Source: Echinococcus granulosus (Eukaryota > Platyhelminthes > Cestoda > Cyclophyllidea > Taeniidae). From it: a stretch of DNA of 64,000 nucleotides. Positions 12,101 through 24,900 of this stretch are shown here, one piece after another. Positions within the stretch are counted from its first letter, which is position 1. Every line of letters starts with the position of its first letter. The stretch spans positions 1,327,666-1,391,665 of the forward strand of contig NW_020170389.1 in NCBI RefSeq assembly GCF_000524195.1, written 5' to 3'. The notes under the pieces were generated by a model. The model ran no database searches, had not been told where the DNA came from, and saw only the letters and a program-made list of their open reading frames with translations. A program made the position numbers and the translations under genes.

Positions 12101-14752
12101 TTTCATTAATTTGGAATTTGATGCTTTTCGTTAAAAAAAAAAAAACATTTTTACTAACTCCTCCTAAGACCCATCAAAACCCTCTAGAATTCTGTAAAAT
12201 TGTTCCAATTTATTAAATTCGAATTCATCTGCGTGATGAAGAGCGTAGTCGATGGGGTAACAATGCAAATTCAAATAAATGAATGTTTTAATTCACATCA
12301 CTTGGCATCAGATCTTTGAAACAATAAATAATCATATTCCCGAGCCACAAATTTTCACTAACACTTTGAGCTTTTTCCAGGCATCTGTGTCGAAGCTAAT
12401 GGTACAAACCCCTTATTCATTTTCAATCGTAACAGCCCCAACAAATGCCATTTTTGGGTGTTCAGTGTACAGAGGGGGCTAGACATGCTCATTTATTTTA
12501 AAATGCCGGTAACCGTAGGCAAGTTGGAATCGGTATCCCTTTTAAAAAATGAATTTCAGGAACTTTTAACGGTCCCTTACCCCCCCCCCCATATTCGAAC
12601 AGTGTTCGGACTATCACAACAACTGCCCAGTCGTGTGGTTTGATTTTAAAGCGCCATATGGACAGGGCATTTTACATCCGGTGTGAATTTGTCTTCATTA
12701 TGCCTGATCAGAAGATGTAGTCTCGGTAGTCCTCTCTTCGCACTTACACACACGCACACACTTGCATGCATCCTCCTTCGGGCTTTGCAACTGCTCTCTC
12801 ATCTCCCTCACTCTCCTGGCGTCCCGAACACAGGCTTAAATTTTAAAGTCAGTCGACAGCAGGGTGATGGAGCAGTCTATGTAGTGGTAGTAATGATAAT
12901 AGTGGTGATGTCTTCCACAGGGTTGGTGATCTGAAAGGTGACCAGTAGCTGGACGAATGTAATTATCCGTCCGTTGTCTGCGTTTAAAACGGAGGCGGGA
13001 TGGGATGTTAAAGGCTGAAAAAATAGGCTCTTTTGAAATTTGATTTAGTATTGTAATTATAATATATCAAATAGGAATATGAGAAAAAGGGAAATCAAGT
13101 TTCGTAAATACAATTTCTTTCAATGCCTTTTTCCAATAACAGCTTTTTTAGGCTGATAATTATAGAAATAAAAGCGAATTTAACCTTTTGGTGGTTGCTA
13201 GGACAAAGTGGTTATCACACAATATCAAACCTAAGGAAAGAAATCGAAATTTTCCATGTCAGCCATCACAGCGTAATCGATTCTGTAAGCAAAACACTTA
13301 CGAACCAACTGACCCGGTTGACGAATCTACATGCAACTGGGAAGATACTTGACCGCAACGTTACTGATCTGTCTTGGCAACGCTACTGGATCTGGAGTTT
13401 TGTCCAGTACGGGATATGTATTGGGGGAAGAAGGAATGTGCCAACTATCGTGCCTTGTCCATCGCTAGCCGTATTGACACTGGCCTAAAAGCAGCCATTT
13501 AACAAAGGACGGGATTTACCACAGTTCCTTGGGGATAGAGTTTCGTATTCATTCCTCCTTGTCACTGTTCTCACTTCAGTGCTACTCAGCCATATCTATA
13601 TGGATTATATGCGACTAGTAGAAAAGTGAAGGTGTTGCGTGTTTACGTATTTAATATCTTACCACAGGTTCAGTAAACAGCTTTGTAACAAAATTTTTAG
13701 ATAGTTCACGCCTAATGTCGCTATAGTTGTTACTAGCTTTCCTGCAGATGACGGAACTATGGTAGCTGCCGAAGGCAGACATCTTTTTAAGGCCTTCTGC
13801 TAAGGGTGGTCACATATTCTTCTATTTACAGTATATGCACTTCTTTCGTCCTGCTAAGGTTTATCACTTAGCAGTAGAAACTAGGGTATTTGTTCTTTAA
13901 TATAGGACTTGCTTTCTGCTGTTATTAATGTAGCGCCTGAATACGAACGAAAATATTATACTTGGGCAGGTTATGTATTGTCGACGCACAGTGGGGCGTG
14001 GGGTTACCGGCATGCCCCGGCTAGGCAGAGGTACAATGGCAGTGCCTTTAAGTGGCCTTTTGCCAAAACCGAGGGTTAAACAATTATCGTAGTACAGTTG
14101 TTTGTCGCATCTTAATGACAGAGATTGAAGTGATTTTAAGACATGTTAAAAAATTACCTTTCAGCTGAGATCTACCTGTCCTAAGGATAATAGATGGATT
14201 GAAAAGCCGTTCACTCTTTGAAGTGGATAGTTAAGCAAAATAAAGTAAACCCCTGGAATGTTTTCTTGTGATCTTAATAACAACAAAACAAGACTGTAGC
14301 TAGCCTTTTAATAGTTTCATGAGACCTAAAAAGCCGTTCAAAAGTGCAGTACAAATAAGATTATCTTTTGTATTCATTAGGTGATCACATGGTTCCAAAA
14401 CCGTCGTGCCAAAAAGAAACGTGAGCATACTGAACTCGAAAGGGATCTTTTAGCAACTAAACGGAGTCGAGAGAAGGGACACACCTTCAGCTTTGAGGCT
14501 ACGCATCCCTCCCAAGTCCTCCGCCATTCCACTCCCGCTGGGGCAGCGGCAATGGCACCAGCGGAGGGGACAGTAGTGCCTCCGCAGAGCTCTCCTTCCT
14601 CCTCTGCTTCGTTGAAGGAACCATCGGTACTACTATCACCTCTGAGCAAGGCAGACTTTAGTGTCCCCTCGCTTACCGTCTCCGAGCGCCCTTGTCCTGA
14701 CCCGAGGCCCATTTGGCGGCCTGTGTGCTTGGAAGACATCGGTCGGGAATGA
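9167..14752 (+). CDS. LBX: Ladybird (LBX)-type homeobox transcription factor
   Basis: Three exons: 9167-9692, 10299-10516 and 14381-14752, with phase-1 and phase-0 joins, giving 371 residues. The start could also be the Met at 9188 or lie in an unseen upstream exon. The homeodomain spans about residues 205-264 and contains KYLTPADRDQIA and QVITWFQNRRAK, the signature that separates Lbx from Msx, Tlx and other NKL classes; W48, F49, Q50 and N51 are present. N-terminal to it are a run of eight prolines, a Ser-rich stretch and SLIEMTLSKTYQLG, which resembles the Lbx LEELASKTFKGL motif. The second intron falls between homeodomain residues 44 and 45, a classic homeobox position. The C-terminal tail is Ser/Pro-rich and not recognised. 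A nuclear DNA-binding regulator is expected from the family; in other animals Lbx acts in muscle and neural fate. Confidence 0.88.
13250..14086. mobile_element. 0.83-kb repeat element, copy A (non-autonomous, unclassified)
   Basis: From about 13255 this stretch aligns by eye with 44725-45350 over hundreds of bases. Shared words include GTCAGCCATCACA, GAAGATACTTGAC, AATGTGCCAACTATCGTG and CAGCCATATCTATATGGAT. Both copies then run into the short dispersed-repeat family (here 13972-14086). No transposase, reverse transcriptase or long open frame is seen, so it is non-autonomous or a remnant. This copy has no visible left terminal repeat. Confidence 0.7.
13972..14086 (-). repeat. Dispersed repeat copy 2 (reverse), end of element A
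   Basis: Begins TATTGTCGACGCACAGTGGG and ends near GCCAAAACCGAGGG, as in the copies at 44550 and 45410. It carries the GGTACAATGGC box typical of the family. Confidence 0.75.
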
Positions 14753-16960
14753 CTACTCAGCGTCCGATCAACTGCACATTGCATGCAGTTCGTGAACATT
14801 ATTCCTCTTGATATTATTATTATAATTATGGTTATCAAAGTTTGGAGGAACGCATATTAAATGCACGAAAAATTCCCGGGAGTGGAAACCGATTGTTGGA
14901 TAAAGACTCTGTTAGTTGATTTTAGGTATGAAAAAGCAACTTATGCTGGCTCTACCAGTATGTAAGATACAATTAAATTTCGGCTATTTTATCTACTTTT
15001 TAAGTAAAGAATAGTAAATGAAGCTATACCTTAGGCGCCCCTTTAGCAGCCTAATCTATTCACTAGCTGACAGGCTATACCATTTTTCACTTAGACAATA
15101 ATGTATTTTAAGAATTATGGCGCAAAATAGCGTTCTCTACGAGACTAAACCAATAAGATTCTTGGAAAAAACTAGCACCACGTTGCAATAAATTGTTCTG
15201 TTAAAACTCTTCATTTTGGACAAACTTTGTAAACACTGAAATCAAAAGTAGGGATTGTTTTTACCTTTTTAAATGAGGGAGCGTGTCAGACCTATCTGAT
15301 GATGTAAATACTTGGATGATTTCGGTCAAAGTAGTCACCTAACGTTATTTTTGACGGATTTCATGTAAGATTGACATAATGATGTTACCTTTGTCGTTGA
15401 TGTAAAGTTTTCAAAATCACATGAGACTGAAAAACAATTTTGCTCAGAATAGGAAAGGAGCAGTAAGCATGAATATCAGAGAGTAGGAAGAATGGGATTG
15501 CCAAGGATGAGAGAGCCATCAGAAGACTACTAAGTAAGCAAGACCTTTTTGGTAGAACCTGATGAAAGTCATAGGTCATAATCGAGTTGCTTTAAAGTGA
15601 TAATATTCCTCTTCGGGCAATGACAATCGCATGTAATTTTTATGAGTTCTAGTGGCATAAATGCCTTGGTTTCATTACGAAAGATGGAAAACTAATCTCG
15701 ACTTCTCTTCCTTTGTGACTTGAGAGATAAGTAGATCAGAGCCAACAATTGCTACTTATCCTATTACTTCTACTAAAGTGGTCAATGTTAAACTAAATCT
15801 CGACAAAATAAGAAATTAATGAAAGAACTTCACGAAAATGATCAACAGCGTTTCTCGATAAAGAGGTTAACTTTACCCTATTTTGGGGACCGAAAATTAT
15901 ATCTAACTAATTCTTTGAATTATCTACGATTAAAGTATAAATGACTTTAAATAAAACTACAGAACAAATTTGTCTGGTAAAATGTGTAGTACCATCTCCG
16001 CCTGAAATAGGTGCTCTACACAATGATTTCACAAAACAATGGTTCTCCAGCTAGTAATAGGCGTTTTAGGCGAAAGGACGCTAAATAGAGCTAAGAATAT
16101 TTTTGACAACTGTTTGGTGCAACGGAATGGGTACTTTCAACAATAATTGGCCCTTATCAATAAACCTGTTTTCCCCTTTTGGGAATGGAAAATCTTATCT
16201 ATATGGATTGTGTAAATCTACGAGAACAAACGCACCTCTCACATCTAATGTGGTGGAAAATCAGGAAAAGTTAGGATTCTTTTGTGAGTTAAGAACACAA
16301 ATGGAGCATAGCCAGTTACCGTTGCAACTGTTGTAGCAAAAACATGCCGATTTATGGTTTTTTTTAAAAGCGAAGTAATTATTAGTTGAATAATACGTTT
16401 TCCTCATGCTGGTTTTTTTATGCCACCTTAAATAAATCTGCGGCTACACAATTGATTAGAAACCCGTAGGATTTCATAAATTTTATCGTATGTAAATAAA
16501 CCTCATCCGAATTAACAAAATAAATAAGTGTTCAACTTCATTGCGTCACACATTATTAAATTTTCATACCCCAAAACCCAGATCGTATAATTGTTACGCT
16601 TACGAAATCGCAGGCATCTCCATTTGATAACCGGTAGAAGGCATTCATCAATTAAAGGCGATATTGTTGCTCACCTAAATTGTGGCATCATTGGTGGATT
16701 TCATCTTTCCAAGATTTTGAAACTGAAATATTGGTGAATATATCGCACAATATTAAATATTGTGATTATTTGCAGCAGTAAATGCGTTACAACTCACCCT
16801 ACATTTTAACTCAGCATAAAAACAACGCTAACAATGTGTTGGGGAAGTGTTTTTCCATTTGAAAGTGAGATAAAAAAGAGAAATTTTACTTGCGCTAAAA
16901 AGGCTAACATTAATTTGCTCGATATGATCAGTTTTACCGTAATAACTATGCGATATTTTA

Positions 16961-17147
16961 ATTGTTTGTTTAAGCCTTGGTTTTGGTGACGGACCGCTTG
17001 GGGCTTTGCTATTGTACCTCCGCCAGGTGGCCTGGCCTTCGGGCCATGCCAGTAGTCTCCCGTCCCTTCCATTAGTTGACAATACATATTCTGCTCACAG
17101 TGTTGAGCTTTTTTCGTCTTTAGGGAAGTCTCGAGGCGCCATCCCTA
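16961..17147 (+). repeat. Dispersed repeat copy 3 (forward)
   Basis: Contains GGTTTTGGTGACGG, GTACCTCCGCCAGG, CCTGGCCTTCGGGCCATGCC, AGTAGTC and, further on, GGGAAGTCTCGAGGCGCC. The same blocks recur in order at 18228, 34755 and 47110, and as the reverse complement elsewhere. The longer forward copies extend about 60 bp past the core to the GGGAAGTCT block. Confidence 0.8.
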
Positions 17148-18227
17148 CTCATTTCTTTATTAGTTTTAACGCTCCATTTACTTATGCATTTGCGTATTTC
17201 TATTACTCTCATTTGCTTTGCATTATATATGGCAATTAAAAGCTGAAATTTCATGGAGCAAATGAAACGGATGTTATGCTCTTTCCTGATCTAGCCAATT
17301 AATTTATCATGCAGGCCATCTGCAGCCCTTGATCATATCATCTATAATGATTTACGAACGATTACGTCCGCCTCAGAAAAACGGGACTTGGCAAATTTTT
17401 TTGACAGGTGTTTGAGGATTGATGGGCCAGTAAATTACATTTACCTGGGCTCTATTGGTAGAAGGCTTTTATAAATCGTAATCATTCCTCCAATCATTTA
17501 TTTCCACTTATTTTAGGATAATCCATTGCGTATGAACATCTTTCAAGTCCTGAAAAGTTTTTACACTATTTGGATGTTCCCTTCAAAGCACGATTAGCAG
17601 TTTAAAAATATGAAGCAAAGAGTTGAAAAGAATGCTGTGTTTTAGACTCACTTAAAAGGCTTGACAGCATAATGACTTTCCACATTTTGTTCCAAAAGAC
17701 CGTCAACCCACAACAATGCAGTCGAAAAGTGCAGATTCGTGTAAAGGCAATTAAATGACTTGAAATTGGATTTTGAAATTGCCATACAATTTTTAGGGTA
17801 AATCGTCATATCATACAGTTTTGGTTATCAAGTTAAATAATTTAGGATTTGGTTAGAAAAATACGGAGTAACTCATGGTATAACTATGTTTGAATGCATT
17901 TGAGTAAATGTGCGTCAGAAGTGAAACTTCTTTGCGTAGAATGGGTTTTTTAGCTTTTTATTTAGCAGAAAAGTGTTATAAATCAGCATGATAAACCAAC
18001 AGGTACAAACTAAAATATGCCCCTGGAAAAAAACGAGACTTATCAAGAAAATCTGGTGGGCGAGAATTTGATGATAGTTTTTAGTGTGGGGAAGTCTGTG
18101 CTCATCCCATCTAACCAATTTAATTAAAGTTTTTGTATTTAGCAAGCACTTTCGAGTAATTTTGTTAAACTCTTTCAATTACCTGGATCAAATCACCTAA
18201 CCATCGGTCAGTAAGTCTGCTGTAATA

Positions 18228-18405
18228 CTTTAATCGTTTGTTTAACTCTCGACTTTGGCAATCGAGCATTTGGGAGCTCCGCCATTGGATTGGCCTCTGG
18301 ATCGTGCCAGTAGTCCTTATGCCCGTCGCCACGTCAACAAAACACTTACTCTCCTAGTATCATCACTTCTTTCCGGTTTAAGAAAGACTTGGGGAGCTCC
18401 CCTGC
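18228..18405 (+). repeat. Dispersed repeat copy 4 (forward), diverged
   Basis: Has GTTTAACTCTCGACTTTGGC, GGGAGCTCCGCC, GGCCTCTGGATCGTGCCAG and AGTCCTTATGCCC in the family order, and a diverged 3' part ending near GACTTGGGGAGCTCCC. It is one of the more degenerate copies. Confidence 0.65.
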
Positions 18406-21400
18406 CACTATAAGTGACTCTGAAAACCCCTAATTTTGCTTCAGACCCAGCTCTGGGTAATATTTTTATTTGATTTATTTAATCGTGCAAGCAACTTCCA
18501 ATATGGAGTTCATTTCACTAATTTGAATTTTGGAAAATAATGGTAAAGGTGCTTATGGAGTTATTGGATGTTAACCGTTCAGGCTAGAAGCAAAACTATT
18601 GTATGACTTCAGTGTGTGGATTCGCCTAGAACTTAATTATTGTGAGTTTAAGCAAAAATGGTTGTGTACTCTTTGAAATGCTCTCCATCGTAGACCGGGG
18701 CAGTTTTTTAAAGTACTTTTTAAATTCCGACAAAGTGTGCATAAAATGGGCTTTATAACCAATGTAGTACTTAATTGCCTATCAAATATGGGGATACATA
18801 TTATGCATACGAATCAAATAAGCGAGTTTATTCCTCTAACTCTGCTTTTAAAATGCCATTACAAACTAAACCAATTGAGGTCCACGCCTAATGGGAAAAG
18901 CGGCAGTAAATAAAACAATGGGACATGTTACCATGATTACTAATATAACTATTATTATTTCTATCTTTTTGCTTTGCAAATATCACTTTTGAAATCTCTA
19001 AAAGTCTAAAACGATTTGCTTTGTTTAAGGAAAGACGAATAATCAGTTTTGCTGTTACCTTAAAGCAGCGGATGTTTGGAGAGATTATACCACACATGAA
19101 TATCACACAGAAGCAACAAGAGTTTCAATCATCCACAAAACTGCACTTCCATTCCATTACGGTAGCACAAATATGCATGTTTACATGAAAGGCCTTTTTT
19201 CCTGGGTGGATGTGAGGCACAGTCATTTACTTGGGCAGGTTTAAAGCAAGGATACAATGTCTCGCATCAAATTAGATTACTGCTGCGGCGTGCTGCACTG
19301 CACTACACGACTATGAGATGTGAATCCACAAACATGTCAAAAAACGCCCTCTCATTGTGACAAACACCTTTACAATAACGGCGCTGCATGTTCCAGCTGC
19401 AGCAGCACAGCAGCAGCGGCATGTGTTCTCTTCCTCCAACGCATCTGGGTTTGTGTGTTGCATTATTTGTAGCACACATATACACGCCTATTCGTGTGAA
19501 GAATGGGTGCAGACAACACCTCATTAATTAGGGGCTATGAAGAAAGACAAATGAAAGAATAGAAAATGTGTGAGAGCGCGTGTGTGTATGTATATGCGTA
19601 TCCGTGATAATCATTCCATTTCCTTGATGGTAGTGGTTATTCACCCCCAATGGCTCAGCTGGTGATGGTGCCAAGGCGTGAAAAACACACTGAGGTTCTG
19701 CAATGCGAATGTACGCGCACACACCCACACCTACTCATCGGACAGTGATTGAATGTGGAGGCTTTTGCTTCTTATGTTGCCTGATAGTCCAAGGAAGTGC
19801 TAACACACGCCAATTAGTATTGACATCGCGGTGTAAGCGTGTAAAAAGATGGAGGAATTTGTGTGGTGAGGCGAGAGGGCAAAAAGGGGAACAGGGGAAC
19901 ATTGAAAGCCTTCAAATTTACCAACATCCTTGGAAATTTCCTAATGTAAGATAGAATATAGTATGGCAGTAGAGTATTCATTGGAGTTTTGTTATGAGAT
20001 TCCTCAATGCCTTACCACAACCGCCCTCGGATGGGCTGTCCCTGTGCTGGGATTATTAAATTACATTTACATTCTCGAGCCGTCACGTTCAGTTGTGATT
20101 TTTTTTCATCTTCCTTTGTGAGCCCCTTCTCTTAGTTAATTAACTTTTATTTTAATCAGGTCGTCGGTGGAGTAATTTTATTGAGGATTATCTACTAAAA
20201 GGCAATCACTTAAAACTTTTGACTTAAGGGTTCAGGAGGATGTTTCAAAACCGATTAAAGTGATATATTTATAGCTCAATGTAAGATCCACAATAATCAT
20301 ATACCACATGAAGAAATTGCAAGCATGTTTCGCAATTATTGAAACGTTTCGTTCCTTGTAAGAAACAGGGTAAGGAAGTGAAAAATACCAATAAAAACCC
20401 AACAGACTTGCAATCATGCTTAGCAAAAACCACCAAAGCCGATTTTAGAAGCAGCTACTTTAAGGTATCATCCAAATCACTCTAAGATAATCCTTGAGGT
20501 AACATAACACTTTGGGATTGTGAGGTGAGATCTGTTCACCAAGGTGAGAGCTGATTTGAGGATTTAACTAAACATGCATATAAGTGGAAGATCTACACGA
20601 TTTTTAACAAATTTTATCGACAGTACCGCTTGAGTCACCCAAATATAACCGAAAGGTAACTCAAATGAAGATATCAGTGGGGGTAGAGGGAGAAATTTCA
20701 ACTCTGATATTTTTAAATCTCTAGTCATTTACACATCCATCTGATTGTGGCTAAGAGTCTTAAAAGTAATCCTTTTCCCATTACGATCAGTAATGAAAAA
20801 CCTCGCAAAATCTAAAATATCACCTAAGCACCCCATTTAGGATTAGCATATCTGGCACTTTATAGGGCTGACTAATTAACGCAACCAAAGTGCATTTAAA
20901 AATTGAATGTGCATTTGCGGACTTAAATATAGTCAGTGGGGTAAAATAACTAAAAATCTGAATTACTGTGGCATTCTCACAATTAGGGGAATTTTTCACT
21001 GTAGCACTCATGCTGCCACCATAATATTTAATTTACTTTAAGCTCTGTTATAGTTTGGGCTACTTATAACAGGTCTTATTATTTATCATTGCATTAATAA
21101 AGTCGTGGCAAAACGAACTTGCAAATAACTCAATTTTTGCATGCTATTCCATTTGAAATGAAAAGATATTTAATAGATTATTTTTTTCAATAAAAACTTT
21201 GTTGGTAATGTTATTAAGCATTTAAAAACATAGCCTTGTGCAGTTCCATTACTAACAGTTTTGAACATGGGCTTATTTGAATAAATGGTCTATTTTGGCG
21301 CACTATATGTTTGTGTCATTTTAGCCAATCGAAATTCCGCCTCGGGTTATTGCGATGTTTTCAACGCATCGTATGATGCTTAGTCTGATTTTCATATGCA

Positions 21401-21937
21401 TAAGTCAAATAACTACCGTATAACAGCATAAATTGGGATCCCTGCTCAAATGTCTAGCTTGCTCTTAGAGACCTGAATTGTCTCTGATGAATCTGTTGGT
21501 AATATTCTAGTGACGGCAGAGAAGTACAAACACTAGTTACGTTTTACCATATTCATAGATCTACTTAAGTTAATGCTACACAGCAAGAAAATTGCTGGGA
21601 GTGCAGTGGAACATGCGCACCGTAATCACAGCTTAGGAAACCCTCTTTGATATATGCCTCAAAATGTCATTTGTGGTCTTTAGGTAAACACGTCAAAGTC
21701 GTAGTGGCAAATAAGCTTTTTACTTCCCCTCGAAGGACCAAATTTTACCCACGAACTATTCCGTTTTTTCATTTTTAAGGTAGTTCGCACATAACATATG
21801 TGTGGACTTTTCTTGGTTATTATTAATAGTCTCATGTTATTCGCGTAACGTTATTGTTTGGAGTTGCCTTTTTAGTCCTGTAAAGGACTAAATCACTTCA
21901 TCCGTCGACTTTATTTTAGACTGCCTATGCCTGAAAA

Positions 21938-24900
21938 ATGGTTCTCGTAAATTCAATGAAAACTGTTTTCATGATGCACAAAACAAAGGATGTCTACAAA
22001 CCTTTTGGGGACATTTACCATTTTGACAGAGGTCCGAACCGACGGTCAGATGTGGTAAATACGAAGGTTTCTATTCAGCGGAATGTTTGGTCTTTCGTCG
22101 TGGAGGCCGTCTTGGAGTATTGTCGAATAACCTTTGATCTCTTTTCCGATTCCAGGCCGGTATGTTATTTGTTATGCTATCGTATCGCTTCATCACCGTA
22201 GATTTCTGTCATATCTGTGGATTCAGAGGAAAAAATCCTTTCATTGTGGTACGAAGAAGATCAGTCCTTAGAAGCCGTCTGGAAGGCCTTCTCCACAGAA
22301 GGCGATTCCGTGGCTTCGGTAGATCTAGACTATCCAGGCATGCCTGGTCTATATTCATGTAAAAATGTCCTGCACATGCCTACTCCATATCAGACACAAT
22401 GGCCGGATACGGGCAACGTTGGATGTGTGCTCATCATTGGCTCTGATATGCGCGCAAAGCTCTCCAATTGGCTACCCATTCTCACAGAACAACTGCAAAA
22501 TCCACCTCAAGAAACAGGGTAGGTATGCTTTTCTTACTGACGTTTTCTTTAGCTATCTCCCGATTGACAGCACTGAGTGGATTTTCATTGATCTGGATTT
22601 ATCTTCTTCCACTGACGAAAATGTTGCGGAAAATGAAGTAGGTTTATAAATTTTGAGCTCAAACATTTACGAAATAATCCTTACTGTTCTCTAGCTGTTT
22701 TCAACGGAGAAGCACACGATGTTGTATCAGCGGGTGCCTGTGAAGAACAACCGTTCTGTGTTGCGAGCTCTCATGCGTTTGGCGGAGCGCAACCTCGGTA
22801 TGGCGAGCACTCTGGTGCAGGAGATTCCTATGAAGGAGGAGACCAACGCGGACGCCGTCTCGACTATGTACGGCGTTGAGCTTTTGCATGAATCAAAGGC
22901 ACATGACTTCCTGCAGCATTTAGGTCTCGCCGAACGCCTCTACCTACGCCAGGAGGCTGACAAGACAATGTTTCAAGAACCCTCCTCAGGATTTTCCAAA
23001 ACCCTGGGGATCAAATGGATCAGCCCCAGACCAGTTGATAACTGTGAGCTTGTTTAGCTACTTTTCTGTTGACATTTACTATTACCAATTGCATTCTCCA
23101 GACCTTTAAGCATTATACTAAGTAAATACGCAACTTGACGCCGTTTTTCCGTTTTTTGGATCACCATCACCTTTCAAGTGCCTTTTTTGGACACACTTCA
23201 GGCGAAAAGCCGTTTTCTAACATCAGATAATGTCTGTCCTGACTAATTGATGCTTTGATAGTTTGAGTAGTTCTGCTCTGCTTGGCGATTTAATTTCTGA
23301 AAATAGACTATGGGCCTGGACTGAAATCCGTCAAGGAAAAAGTCTGACGCATCTTGACTTGTATGTGGATTCAAATTTGCTGTTCCACCATATCAACCCA
23401 TTCCAAGCCTACGGGTGAGGTAGATCATTTTGATAGCTGTTACTCTATGAGATGAGCAAGTGCGCAAAGAGGAATCATCCGGAATTTTGCATAACTTCTT
23501 TGTCATGGCATAAAAGCGAATCTTGGTAAAAATAATTCACCACAGTAGTTGGTTTTCGCATGAAGCGTTAATGCACCGACCTAACCCGGTTATTCACCAC
23601 AATGGACAGTGGTGTCTGTTTATTGATAGGTACTGATCCTATGAATATGCATTCGAAATTGTTTACAACGAGGGAGAGAAGATTCTCTACTGACAGCGGG
23701 GCATGCTTTCGGTGGTTTACTCAGCTTACCAACATTTTCCTGTGCAAAGCACTGGTGAACATCGTTGAACTGCACAAAATCAAACATAATTGCGATTGAT
23801 ACGTAATGGAATGGTATTTTCACCCTACCGTTTAGCCTACGCTTTTTGCCCTCAATATTGGTTTTCAGTACTCATTCGCTATAGCGTTGGAGCCTTCAGG
23901 GTGACAATGGCGGCCGTGAATACCCGATCGTCTGTCTGCTTATCGCAATTCGTTTTGGGAGGTGAGTCCTACTCAATTTCCAACTTCCCTCTCCCTTTTG
24001 TTCCGGCTCATTACACGTGCGTTTTATAAGACATTTCAAATAGGGTTGCATCCGGTTCTCAACTTCTCTTTTCCATTTTTTGCGGATCCTGTGCTGCGTT
24101 TATGGGCGGAGCTGTTACATCTCTAGGTAGGTGTGTGGTACTAGCGCACAACCTTTACCGCGGTTCCACATCGCCGGAGGGCCCGCAGACCTCGGCGGAC
24201 GTCTTCCTCCTCCTCTGCCACGGTTCGGTGATGTATCTACACGTGCTGGCGAGCCCCGCACCCCTCTCCCATCCACCAATTCTGCCCGCTCTCCCCGTTC
24301 GCCAGTTAGAGATTCCAGAAACCGACTTTCGGGTTATCGACTTTGTTAAGAACTTCCTTCTTCCGGCCAGGCTTGCGCCCGCTTCTGCCAACTCTGCCTA
24401 TTCTATCACTCCCAAGATCAGAGGTGTGTCGCTGGGTCGCGTATAGTGAGCGTTACTATAGGGAACGAGTGGTATTATTTTGAAACTTGCCATTCCTTAG
24501 TTGAAGAATTTTGTAGTAAGTGTGAGGTGCTGTTTAGCCGTCACTTCTCGAAGCTCTATGCTGTGGGGAGCTACAATCATTCATAAGTCGGATAATGTGT
24601 GCGGAACGTTCACTTATGAGTTCATCATTCTAACAGACGTGGAATTCTACATTTTGAAATATTTATAGCTATTTGCATGGGAGTTTTTAAGCAAGAAAGA
24701 CCAACCGGAGGGGACATTATTGAAATTACAAAAAAACATATTTTCTTGATAGAAGTGTGGATTCACTTATCTCTTCATGTTCACTTTCATAGCGCTACAA
24801 CTTGTTGAAAGGGGCACACGCTATTGGCCTTTGCGAAATGATGCTACGTTAATCGGTGGCAACGAAGTACGCTTTCTCTCTGATTTTTCTAAACTGAGGT

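Larger units (their letters stand above)
10517..14380 (+). other. 3.9-kb intron inside the LBX homeodomain
   Basis: It starts CAG|GTATGAG and ends TTCATTAG|GTG. No coding exon is supported inside it; a 135-codon open frame at 10913-11320 has no recognisable domain. It holds an A13 run (12133-12145), a short AC-rich run near 12746-12762, and the 0.83-kb repeat at 13250-14086. Confidence 0.8.
14753..21937. other. Gene-free spacer between LBX and INTS13
   Basis: No supported exon. Two repeat copies lie at 16961-17147 and 18228-18405. The open frames at 16806-17087 on the minus strand are translations of a repeat copy. A possible ATTAAA poly(A) signal for LBX is at 14856-14861. The rest is AT-rich with short homopolymer runs. 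Confidence 0.7.

Noticed and set aside
13123..13488. 121-codon plus-strand frame
   Set aside because: It runs from unique DNA into the 0.83-kb repeat, and the related copy at 44.7 kb does not keep the frame.
14377..14838. 153-codon minus-strand frame over the last LBX exon
   Set aside because: It is antisense to the conserved homeodomain exon and has no domain of its own.
16806..17087. Minus-strand frames with a LLAWPEGQATWRRY-like translation
   Set aside because: The same string arises from other copies of the dispersed repeat, so it is repeat sequence rather than a gene.
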